A stretch of 10,778 bases of DNA. Origin: Actinomycetales bacterium (GTDB lineage: Bacteria > Actinomycetota > Actinomycetes > Actinomycetales > Actinomycetaceae). A program made the translations under genes and the position numbers. The notes below the pieces were generated by a model. It was not told the origin of the DNA, did no database searches, and saw only the letters and a program-made list of their open reading frames with translations. The DNA is taken from the NCBI GenBank assembly GCA_012513625.1, contig JAAZBW010000297.1, forward strand, positions 1 to 10,778, in the 5' to 3' direction. Of the stretch, positions 1-6,739 are shown piece after piece. Each line of letters starts with the position of its first letter. The first letter of the stretch is position 1.

Positions 1-392
1 CGAACCGGCGGCGTAACTGCCGGGTCGGTGGGAGCGGGACCAGTGGAACCTGTCCACGCCGACGGCGGAACCTGCGTCAGTCATTGTCTAACGGACCGCT
101 GTGACCAAGCGGGACGCCGCTGCACGCAATCACCGTCTCCCGACGTCGGCTGAGTGTTGAATGCCTCGACTGAGCGCCATTTCACCGCCGAAGAGCCACT
201 TACTGGGCGGATTCAACGCTCACTCGCGGCCTGCGCGGTTCACCACGAATCGATGGAGGCCCGAAAGCGCCGGTCGGCTCGACGGCGGGTGTTTGCTGGT
301 CTACGGCACACAGTCGACGAGAAGGGGGTGGGCGGGGCGGGCCTACGACACACAGTCGGCGAAAAGTGGGCGGCGGGTTGACTGGGCCGCCG
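1..392. other. Left-edge region without a convincing gene
   Basis: No frame here shows recognisable protein motifs. A plus frame is open from the left edge to a TGA at 151-153. A minus frame begins with ATG at 84 and runs off the left edge without a stop (28 codons visible, beginning MTDAGSAVGVDRFHW, about three quarters of codons ending in G or C). The latter could be the 5' end of a leftward gene, but it has no Shine-Dalgarno sequence and I do not recognise it. Two overlapping plus-strand frames (154-381 and 161-448) are open through the repeat at 301-377, but they lack homology I can name. The right end holds the direct repeat and the probable terminator listed separately. Confidence 0.6.
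301..377. repeat. Two-copy imperfect direct repeat, 42-bp period
   Basis: A 24-base block at 301-324 recurs at 343-366 with three differences, all G/A transitions (positions 306/348, 317/359 and 321/363). Both blocks share the core CACACAGTCG. Each is followed by a G-rich tail (325-341 and 367-377) that differs by short indels, so the whole units are about 41 and 35 bp. The tail of the second copy supplies the left arm of the hairpin at 370-393. In the frame beginning at 154 the two blocks read LRHTVDEK and LRHTVGEK, so two of the three changes are synonymous. This is suggestive of coding but too small a sample to prove it. It may belong to a dispersed intergenic repeat family, which cannot be tested from one window. 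Confidence 0.75.
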
Positions 393-393
393 C
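362..393 (-). terminator. Probable intrinsic terminator of ctaB-xerD
   Basis: Read on the minus strand, a 7-bp perfect GC stem (arms 387-393 and 370-376, GCGGCGG with CCGCCGC) encloses a 10-nt loop. It is followed after CCCAC by four T residues (365-362). The stem overlaps one base of the xerD TAG stop codon (393-395). This fits the end of the leftward ctaB-xerD transcript. The T-run is short and there are 5 bases between stem and T-run, so efficiency is uncertain. Confidence 0.45.
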
Positions 394-1307
394 TACCGGG
401 CCCGGGGGTGGGCGAGGGCGTACGTCTCCCGGAGGGAGTCGATCGTGACGTGCGTGTAGATCTGCGTGGTGGTCACGCTCGCGTGCCCGAGCAGTTCCTG
501 GACCACCCGCACGTCCGCTCCGCCCTGCAGGAGGTGGGTGGCGAACGAGTGGCGCAGCGTGTGCGGGGAGACCTCCTCCTCAATCCGCGCGCGCTCCGCC
601 GCCCTCCGCAGGATCGCCCAGGCGCTCTGGCGTGAGAGCGGCCGCCCAAGCGAGTTGAGGAACAGGACGGCGTTCCCCCGCCCCTTCGCCGCCAACACGG
701 GGCGGGCGCGTACGGCGTACGCCTCCAGTGCCTCGAGCGCGAAGCTGCCGATGGGCACCACGCGCATCTTAGAGCCCTTGCCAAAGAGGCGAACGGAGCG
801 CGTCTCCGCGTCCACGTCATCCGCGGCGAGCCCCACAGCCTCAGAAATCCGGGCGCCCGTGCCGTACAGCACCTCGAGGAGCGCCCGATCCCGCAGGTGG
901 ACCGGCTCCTCCCCCGCGGTGGCTGCGAGCAGGTCCTCCATCTGACCCACCGAGAGCACGTGCGGCAAACTCTTCTGGACCGCTGGCGGAGAGACGGCCG
1001 CCGCCACGTCCTCGCCCACGAGTCCGTCGAGCAGGGCGAACCTGTGCAGCCCCCGCACGGAGGCGAGCACCCGCCCCACGGATGAGGCGGCGAGGGGGCG
1101 AGTCACGCCGTCGCCCGTGCGGAGACCCACGAGAAACTCACGCACATCCGCCTCGGCAACCTCCCCGAGAACGGTCTTCCCGCGCGCGGCCAGGAATTCT
1201 CCGTAGCGGGCCAGGTCCCGGCGGTAGGCGGCGAGCGTGTTGGGTGCGGCCCCCCTCTCCACGCCGAGGTGCGCGAGGTAGTCGGCAGCGACGCGCGAGA
1301 CGTCCAC
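393..1307 (-). CDS. xerD: Tyrosine recombinase, XerD-type
   Basis: Site-specific recombinase of the XerC/XerD family. These cytoplasmic enzymes resolve chromosome dimers at dif by strand exchange through a phosphotyrosine intermediate. The 304-aa product has the usual Xer length. The N-terminal SAM-like core-binding domain spans roughly residues 5-90 (motif NTLAAYRRDLARYGEFL) and the catalytic domain roughly 110-295. All six active-site residues are visible: R153 (GTGARISE), K177 (GKGSK), H249 and R252 (HTLRHSFATH), H275 (LLGHAS) and nucleophile Y284 (QIYTH), each offset by five from E. coli XerD. The GTG at 1307 is the most upstream possible start, because the codon two before it is the ctaB TGA. 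No Shine-Dalgarno sequence precedes it, so translational coupling to ctaB is likely. XerD rather than XerC is inferred from N-terminal similarity to actinobacterial XerD. A phage-type integrase is unlikely because there are no phage or att signals nearby. Confidence 0.92.
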   Translation of the reverse strand: MDVSRVAADYLAHLGVERGAAPNTLAAYRRDLARYGEFLAARGKTVLGEVAEADVREFLVGLRTGDGVTRPLAASSVGRVLASVRGLHRFALLDGLVGEDVAAAVSPPAVQKSLPHVLSVGQMEDLLAATAGEEPVHLRDRALLEVLYGTGARISEAVGLAADDVDAETRSVRLFGKGSKMRVVPIGSFALEALEAYAVRARPVLAAKGRGNAVLFLNSLGRPLSRQSAWAILRRAAERARIEEEVSPHTLRHSFATHLLQGGADVRVVQELLGHASVTTTQIYTHVTIDSLRETYALAHPRAR

Positions 1308-1310
1308 GCG

Positions 1311-2312
1311 TCAGAGGAGGAACTGCGGGCCGAACGGGTCAACGCCCACGGCCACGAACACGATCGTCAGGTAGTAGATCGAGCCGTGGAACACCTTCAT
1401 CGCCGCAAGTGGGCCCTTCTCAGGATGCTTCGCGCGGACATAGAGGCGCACCACGGAGGTCAGGAACCACGCCCCGGCGCCCACGGCGGCCACCGAGTAG
1501 ATCCAGCCCATCGGCGCCACCGGGATCAGGACGAGGGTGCACGCCACCATCGCCACCGAGTGGACGATCATGTGCCACGCCACTGTGGGGGTTTCCTGGA
1601 CCACGGGCGCCATGGGCACGCCCGCGGCGGCGTAGTCCCGGCGGAACTTCATGGAGAGCGGCCAGTAGTGCGGCGGAGTCCAGAAGAAGATTACGAGGAA
1701 CAGGATGAACGGCGGCCAGTCGATCGAACCCGTGACGGCGGACCACCCGATCAGCACGGGCATGCACCCCGCGATCCCACCCCACACAATGTTCTGCGGC
1801 GTTCGCCGCTTCAGGATCATCGTGTAGCCGACCACGTACACGAGCAGCGCAATCAGGGTGAACCCGGAGGACACCCAGTTGATGAGGAGCCCGAACCAGA
1901 GCAGGGAGACCACGGTCAGGATGGAGGTGAAGACCACCGCCTCCCGCACCGTGAGGACGCCCGTGACGAGTGGACGGGTCTTGGTCCGGTTCATCACCGC
2001 GTCGATGTCCCGATCGAGGATCATGTTCCACGCGTTGGCCGCTCCGGCGGCGCCGGTGCCGCCGATCAGCGTGAGGATGACGAGGCCCCATCCGGGCCAG
2101 CCCCGCTCGGCGAGCACCATGGTGGGGATGGTGGTGATCAGGAGGAGCTCGATGATCCGCAGCTTCATGAGCGCCACGTAACCGCGCGCCTTCTCCCCCG
2201 CCGTCACCGTCCGCTCAGGGGTCCCGGCAGCGGCCTCCGCCACCGTGGGCGAGTCCGCGCTCGGCGAGGGGGAGACGACTACGGGGGTTCCGCCGCCCTC
2301 GGGCCGGATCAC
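1311..2312 (-). CDS. ctaB: Protoheme IX farnesyltransferase (heme O synthase)
   Basis: Integral membrane UbiA-family prenyltransferase that adds a farnesyl group to protoheme IX to make heme O, precursor of the heme a used by aa3-type cytochrome oxidase. From the GTG at 2312 the product is 333 aa. After a hydrophilic, Pro/Ser-rich N-terminus of about 45 residues come about nine hydrophobic segments. The first Asp-rich motif N96-x3-D100-x3-D104 with RTKTRPL is intact. So are LKRRTPQN near residue 170 and the second conserved loop FFWTPPHYW...RRDYAAAGVPM near 209-234. A longer frame from TTG at 2363 would add 17 residues. I prefer GTG 2312 because GGAG lies 6 nt upstream and because the likely -10 element would start transcription downstream of the TTG. 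It is divergent from tkt, as in many actinobacteria, and is followed directly by xerD. Confidence 0.95.
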   Translation of the reverse strand: MIRPEGGGTPVVVSPSPSADSPTVAEAAAGTPERTVTAGEKARGYVALMKLRIIELLLITTIPTMVLAERGWPGWGLVILTLIGGTGAAGAANAWNMILDRDIDAVMNRTKTRPLVTGVLTVREAVVFTSILTVVSLLWFGLLINWVSSGFTLIALLVYVVGYTMILKRRTPQNIVWGGIAGCMPVLIGWSAVTGSIDWPPFILFLVIFFWTPPHYWPLSMKFRRDYAAAGVPMAPVVQETPTVAWHMIVHSVAMVACTLVLIPVAPMGWIYSVAAVGAGAWFLTSVVRLYVRAKHPEKGPLAAMKVFHGSIYYLTIVFVAVGVDPFGPQFLL

Positions 2313-2318
2313 GCGGCT

Positions 2319-2322
2319 CTCC
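2319..2322 (-). promoter_or_regulatory. Ribosome binding site favouring the ctaB GTG start
   Basis: On the minus strand, GGAG (2322 to 2319) lies 6 nt before the GTG at 2312-2310. The alternative TTG at 2363 has no comparable site in front of it. The AGGAG just after that TTG (2360-2356) is followed at suitable distance only by ATT, a very rare start codon. Confidence 0.5.
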
Positions 2323-2365
2323 GGGGGGCGCTGGCTGGGACGGGAAATGGGACCACTCCTCAAAT

Positions 2366-2371
2366 CGTATA
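2366..2371 (-). promoter_or_regulatory. Candidate -10 element for ctaB
   Basis: Minus-strand TATACG (2371 to 2366), matching TATAAT at four of six positions, sits in the AT-richest stretch of the ctaB-tkt intergenic region. Transcription would start near 2359, giving a leader of about 47 nt before GTG 2312. The corresponding -35 position holds only a weak TTCAGG. I saw no equally good promoter for tkt. TAGTCT at 2512-2517 is the best -10 candidate on the plus strand and lacks a -35 partner. Confidence 0.35.
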
Positions 2372-2576
2372 TTGGCCCATCTTACGGCCTGAACCGCGCA
2401 GGTCCAGCCCGGGGAGGGGGTTCCAATGAAACGGATCTCGCCCGTCGCGAAACCGCGTCCACCTGCTGGCAACTCGTCCTGATTGCGGCGCACCCCCACG
2501 AGAATCCGCACTAGTCTCGCCTGTGTACCGGAAAGAACCGGCAATCCAGCAAAGAAGCCACAGAGAGGAACGCGGC

Positions 2577-4667
2577 ATGAGCCAGCAGTTCGAATGGTCC
2601 GAACTCGATCAGCGCGCGGTGGACACCACTCGAGCCCTCGCGGCGGACGCTGTCCAGAAGGTAGGAAACGGACACCCGGGCACCGCGATCTCATTGGCGC
2701 CACTGGCGTACACCCTCTTCCAGAAGGTCATGCGGCACGATCCCGCAGACCCGGACTGGTTGGGGCGGGACCGCTTCGTCCTTTCGCTCGGCCACTCGTC
2801 CCTGACGCTCTACAACCAGCTCTACCTCGCCGGATACGGCCTCGAGCTCGATGACCTGAAGTCGCTCCGCACGCGCTACTCGAAGACGCCGGGGCACCCG
2901 GAGTATCGCGAGACCGAAGGCGTGGAGATGACCACGGGACCGCTCGGCCAGGGCCTCTCCTCCGCCGTGGGTATGGCGATGGCGGCGCGCCGTGCGCGTG
3001 GCCTGTTCGACCCGGAGCCCGCCGAGGGCGAGTCGCCTTTCGATCACTTCGTCTACACGGTGGCCGGCGAGGGCTGCCTCGAGGAGGGCGTGACCTCGGA
3101 GGCCTCGTCCCTCGCGGGTACCCAGCGGCTCGGCAACCTGATCCTCATCTGGGATGACAACCGCATCTCGATCGAGGATGACACGGTGATTGCGTTCAGC
3201 GAGGACGTCGAGAAGCGGTACGAGGCGTACGGCTGGCACACCCAGCATGTGGACTGGACGAACGGCCACACCGGCTACGAGGAGGACCCGGAGGCGCTCT
3301 ACAACGCGATCGTCGAGGCGCAGAAGGTCACGGACCGTCCCTCACTGATCCGCCTTACCACCATCATGGCGTGGCCCTCTCCCACCAAGCAGGACACGGG
3401 TGCGGCACACGGCTCCGCGCTCGGTGCGGACGAGATCAGGGGCCTCAAGGAGGTCCTCGGCCTGGACCCGGAGCAGGACTTCCAGATGGCCGACGAGGTC
3501 ATCGAGTACACCCGCACCCTGTCCGTGGACCGCGCGGCGGCTGCGAAGGAGCAGTGGGCCGCCCAGATGGACACGTGGCGTGCCGCCAACGGTGAGCGTG
3601 CCGAGCTGCTGGACAGGCTTGCCGCGGGAGAGCTGCCGGAGGGATGGACGGGCTCGCTGCCCACATTCGCACCGGACAAGGCGATCGCCACACGTGCGGC
3701 CTCCGGCACGGTGCTCAACGCACTCGCGGACGTGCTGCCGGAGCTCTGGGGCGGTTCCGCCGATCTGGCGGGATCGAACAACACCACGATGAAGGGCCAA
3801 CCGTCGTTCCTGCCAGACGACCGCCAGTCCGAGATGTTCCCGGGTAACAGGTACGGCCGCACGCTGCACTTCGGAATCCGTGAGCACGGCATGGGTGCAA
3901 TCGTGAACGGCATGGTGCTGCACGGACTCACCCGCCCGTACGGAGGCACCTTCTTCGTGTTCGCCGACTACATGCGCGGTGCGGTCCGCCTCGCCGCCGT
4001 CATGGGGATCCCCTCGATCTACGTGTGGACCCACGACTCGGTGGGGGTGGGCGAGGACGGCCCCACGCACCAGCCGATTGAGCACCTGTGGTCATACCGC
4101 GCGATCCCGGGGCTGGACATTGTGCGTCCCGGTGACGCGAACGAGACCTCGCAGGCGTGGCGGGGAATCCTTGAGCGCAGGCAGGGCCCTGCCGGGCTCG
4201 TGCTCTCGCGGCAGAACCTCCCCGTGTTCGACCGTGAGGGCGAGGGCCTCGCCTCCGCGGAGGGTGTGCTCAGGGGCGCGTACGTGCTCGCGGACACGGA
4301 CGGCACTCCGGACGTGATCCTCATCGGCACGGGCTCAGAGGTCCAGGTGGCCCTCGCCGCCCGCGAGGCGCTCGCCGGGGAGGGTGTCCAGGCCCGCGTG
4401 GTCTCGGCCCCCTGCCTCGAGTGGTTTGCCGAGCAGGACGAGGAATACCGCGAGTCGGTCCTCCCCTCCGGTGTCAAGGCCCGCGTCTCCGTGGAGGCGG
4501 GAGCCACGTTTGGCTGGGCCCAGTACGTGGGCGACGCCGGCCGCTCTGTGGGTATCGACCATTTCGGCGAGTCCGCAGATGGCCTGCTCCTCCTCGACTC
4601 CTACGGCATCAACGCGGAGAATGTGGTTGCCGCTGCCAAGGACTCCATCTCCGCCTCCCGTTCCTGA
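2577..4667 (+). CDS. tkt: Transketolase
   Basis: Thiamine-diphosphate enzyme transferring two-carbon ketol units between sugar phosphates in the non-oxidative pentose phosphate pathway. The 696-aa product is full length. Visible landmarks include GHPGTA (H33), GHSS (H73), GPLGQG (121-126), the ThDP/metal segment 164-197, AAHGS (H279), the cofactor-activating glutamate in GIREHG (E436), and HDSVGVGEDGPTHQP with H486, D492-D494 region and H498. N195 and I197 of the metal site are present, but the usual GDG is GEG, placing E165 where Asp normally coordinates Mg2+. The frame is open upstream to 2523, but ATG 2577 is chosen because GAGG lies 8 nt before it and family similarity begins there. tal follows 29 bp downstream, so the two are probably co-transcribed. 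Confidence 0.97.
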   Translation: MSQQFEWSELDQRAVDTTRALAADAVQKVGNGHPGTAISLAPLAYTLFQKVMRHDPADPDWLGRDRFVLSLGHSSLTLYNQLYLAGYGLELDDLKSLRTRYSKTPGHPEYRETEGVEMTTGPLGQGLSSAVGMAMAARRARGLFDPEPAEGESPFDHFVYTVAGEGCLEEGVTSEASSLAGTQRLGNLILIWDDNRISIEDDTVIAFSEDVEKRYEAYGWHTQHVDWTNGHTGYEEDPEALYNAIVEAQKVTDRPSLIRLTTIMAWPSPTKQDTGAAHGSALGADEIRGLKEVLGLDPEQDFQMADEVIEYTRTLSVDRAAAAKEQWAAQMDTWRAANGERAELLDRLAAGELPEGWTGSLPTFAPDKAIATRAASGTVLNALADVLPELWGGSADLAGSNNTTMKGQPSFLPDDRQSEMFPGNRYGRTLHFGIREHGMGAIVNGMVLHGLTRPYGGTFFVFADYMRGAVRLAAVMGIPSIYVWTHDSVGVGEDGPTHQPIEHLWSYRAIPGLDIVRPGDANETSQAWRGILERRQGPAGLVLSRQNLPVFDREGEGLASAEGVLRGAYVLADTDGTPDVILIGTGSEVQVALAAREALAGEGVQARVVSAPCLEWFAEQDEEYRESVLPSGVKARVSVEAGATFGWAQYVGDAGRSVGIDHFGESADGLLLLDSYGINAENVVAAAKDSISASRS

Positions 4668-4696
4668 ACCAACCTCATACAAGGAGAACTGAACCA

Positions 4697-5788
4697 ATGT
4701 CTGACAACCTGAAGAACCTCTCGGCCGAAGGCGTTTCCATCTGGCTTGATGACCTCTCGCGTGGCGCCATCAGCTCCGGCCTCCTCAAGGAGGAGGTCGC
4801 GCAGAAGAGCGTCGTGGGCGTGACCACGAACCCGACCATCTTCGCCAACGCCCTCTCCAAGGGCGCCGACTACGCCGAGCAGATGTCCGAGCTCGCGGCC
4901 GCGAAGACCACTCTTGACGACTCTGTGGTGGCCGCCACCACGGACGACGTACGCAACGCGTGCGACGTGTTCGCCGAGATCTACGAGAAGACCGGGCAGG
5001 ACGGCCGCGTCTCGATCGAGGTGGACCCCCGCCTTGCCCACGAGACGGAACCCACCATCGAGCAGGCCAAGATGCTCTGGGCGACCGTGGACCGTCCGAA
5101 CGCCATGATCAAGATCCCCGCCACGGTGGAGGGCCTGCCGGCCATCACCGCCACGATCGCCGAGGGGATCAGCGTCAACACCACCCTGATCTTCTCGCTC
5201 GATCGCTACCGCGCCGTGGCCAACGCGTTCATCGACGGCCTTGAGCAGGCGCACGAGAAGGGTATCGACCTCTCGCAGATCCACTCGGTGGCCTCGTTCT
5301 TCATCTCCCGGATCGACTCCGAGGTGGACGCCCGCCTGGACAGGATCGGCACGGAGGAGGCGCTCGCCCTCAAGGGCAAGGTGGCGATCGCCAACGGCCG
5401 GCTCGCCTACGAGGCCTACGAGGAGATCTTCTCCTCCGAGCGCTTCACCGCCCTGCCGGGTGCGAACAAGCAGCGCGTGCTGTGGGCCTCCACGGGCGTG
5501 AAGAACCCGGACTACCCGGACACCATGTATGTTTCCGAGCTGGTGGCGCCGAACGTGGTCAACACGATGCCGGCCGCCACCCTCGCCGCCTGCGCGGACC
5601 ACCTGGAGGTCACCGGTGACACGGTGACGCCCAACTACGAGGACGCCCGCAACGTGATGGAGAACCTCGCAGCGGTGGGCGTGGACTTCGACGAGGTCAC
5701 GGACCTCCTCGAGCGCGAGGGCGTCGAGAAGTTCGAGGCGTCGTGGGAGGAGCTCCTTGAGTCCGTCTCCGACGCACTCAAGGGCTGA
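4697..5788 (+). CDS. tal: Transaldolase
   Basis: Transfers a dihydroxyacetone unit from sedoheptulose 7-phosphate to glyceraldehyde 3-phosphate, forming erythrose 4-phosphate and fructose 6-phosphate, through a lysine Schiff base. The 363-aa product matches the longer actinobacterial transaldolase type. Key features are WLDDLSR (Asp 18-19), GVTTNPTIF (41-49), the Schiff-base lysine K139 in MIKIPAT, SVNTTLIFS (159-167), SVASFFISR (197-205) and LWASTGVKNP (262-271). The ATG at 4697 is preceded by AAGGAG at 4681-4686 with 10-nt spacing. The same frame extends upstream to 4421, but that part only shadows tkt. It is the last gene of the tkt-tal unit and is followed by a strong hairpin. Confidence 0.97.
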   Translation: MSDNLKNLSAEGVSIWLDDLSRGAISSGLLKEEVAQKSVVGVTTNPTIFANALSKGADYAEQMSELAAAKTTLDDSVVAATTDDVRNACDVFAEIYEKTGQDGRVSIEVDPRLAHETEPTIEQAKMLWATVDRPNAMIKIPATVEGLPAITATIAEGISVNTTLIFSLDRYRAVANAFIDGLEQAHEKGIDLSQIHSVASFFISRIDSEVDARLDRIGTEEALALKGKVAIANGRLAYEAYEEIFSSERFTALPGANKQRVLWASTGVKNPDYPDTMYVSELVAPNVVNTMPAATLAACADHLEVTGDTVTPNYEDARNVMENLAAVGVDFDEVTDLLEREGVEKFEASWEELLESVSDALKG

Positions 5789-5800
5789 TTCCCCTCACAA

Positions 5801-5835
5801 CGAGCGGCGCGCCTGCGGGTCGGGCGCGCCGCTCG
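5801..5835. terminator. GC-rich hairpin between convergent tal and SDR genes
   Basis: A perfect 13-bp inverted repeat (arms 5801-5813 and 5823-5835) closes a 9-nt loop 12 bp after the tal stop. Each arm contains the 8-bp palindrome GGCGCGCC. No T-run follows on either strand, so it is either a U-less GC hairpin terminator of the kind common in actinobacteria or a block to 3' exonucleases. Its place between two converging genes suggests it serves both directions. Confidence 0.7.
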
Positions 5836-5871
5836 CGTGCGCGGGGCTGTGTGACTCCGGGCCGTGGCGCC

Positions 5872-6729
5872 TCAGCCCACGCCGGCGTGTTCCCTCTCCT
5901 TCCGGCCCACGAAGTTGTCCATGGTCGAGTTGACACCGAACAGACCCGTGAGGGCGTCGACGGCGGAGACCGGCAGTCCCTTGATGTGCAGGATGGTCTG
6001 GGCGAACGCGGGAATGATGAGCCGTTGGCGGCGGGACTCGATCGAGTCCAGGACCCTCTCCGCCACGTCCTCCGGCTCGAGGGAGGGCAGCAGCGACGGC
6101 ACCCGCGAGCGAACGCCCTCGAACATCCCCGTCTGGATGAAGTACGGGCAGACGAGGAGGGTTCCCACGTTCGAGCCGCTGTGGCGCAACTCCACGCGGA
6201 GCGACTCGGTGAGGCCCACGGCGGCGTACTTGGATCCGCAGTAATCGGTCATGCGCGGCACGCCCACGAGGCCGGCGGCCGAGGAGACGGTCACGATGAG
6301 GCCCTCATCCCGACGCATCATGCCCGGGAGGAACTCCCGGATGGTGCGGTAGTGGGAGAGGACGTTCACGTCGAAGGTGCGGGCGATGTCCTCCTCCGTC
6401 AGGGCGAGAACCTCCTTACCGGAAACCACCCCGGCGTTGTTGACGAGCACGTCCACGCGGCCGTACTCGGCGCTCACCTGGGCGGCCGCGGTGGCGACGG
6501 CTTCCGGGTCCCGCACGTCCACGGTCTGCACGTACGCCTCGGCACCCGCGACGCCCACGCGGGCGGCCACGCGCTCGAGCCCCACCGGGTCGATGTCCCA
6601 CAGCACCACGGCATGCGCCCCGCGCTCGGCGGATCCCACCGCCATCAACTCCCCGATTCCCGATGCCGCGCCCGTAATCAGGACCACGGCCCCCGCGATT
6701 TTCGTGGGCTTGCGTTGCTTCAGTAGCAC
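5872..6729 (-). CDS. Short-chain dehydrogenase/reductase (SDR)
   Basis: Classical SDR of 285 aa, an NAD(P)-dependent oxidoreductase acting on alcohols or ketones. It shows the Rossmann motif TGAASGIG (19-26), the NNAG motif (97-100), N122, and the catalytic S150, Y163 and K167 (YCGSK). D45 at the end of the second strand (LWDID) favours NAD over NADP. The C-terminal region, with LEPEDVA (217-223) and MDNFVGR (270-276), resembles SDRs acting on retinol, sterols or long-chain alcohols. The substrate is an inference. The GTG start at 6729 has AAGGAG 6 nt upstream, and that site overlaps the TAA stop of the preceding aldehyde dehydrogenase, so the two are co-translated. Confidence 0.92.
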   Translation of the reverse strand: MLLKQRKPTKIAGAVVLITGAASGIGELMAVGSAERGAHAVVLWDIDPVGLERVAARVGVAGAEAYVQTVDVRDPEAVATAAAQVSAEYGRVDVLVNNAGVVSGKEVLALTEEDIARTFDVNVLSHYRTIREFLPGMMRRDEGLIVTVSSAAGLVGVPRMTDYCGSKYAAVGLTESLRVELRHSGSNVGTLLVCPYFIQTGMFEGVRSRVPSLLPSLEPEDVAERVLDSIESRRQRLIIPAFAQTILHIKGLPVSAVDALTGLFGVNSTMDNFVGRKEREHAGVG

Positions 6730-6739
6730 TCGTATCTCC

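Noticed and set aside
1..84. Possible 5' end of a leftward gene from ATG at 84
   Set aside because: It is open to the edge with G/C-ending codons, but only 28 codons are visible, with no ribosome binding site and no recognisable motif. It is too little to annotate.
154..448. Two overlapping plus-strand frames of 75 and 95 codons across the direct repeat
   Set aside because: The frames overlap each other, lack ribosome binding sites and conserved domains, and the second runs into the 3' end of xerD on the opposite strand. The repeat is better treated as noncoding until conservation is tested.
393..1307. Tyrosine recombinase as the integrase of a mobile element
   Set aside because: Its length and residue spacing match housekeeping XerD. 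No att duplication, tRNA target, excisionase or phage gene is present, and it sits in an operon with ctaB.
1269..2429. Long plus-strand open frame (386 codons) opposite ctaB
   Set aside because: It has no motifs and a skewed composition rich in His, Arg, Asp and Gly, typical of antisense frames over high-GC genes. ctaB on the other strand is unmistakable.
2523..2576. 18-codon upstream extension of tkt
   Set aside because: The start at 2523 has no ribosome binding site, whereas ATG 2577 has GAGG at 8-nt spacing and begins the conserved region.
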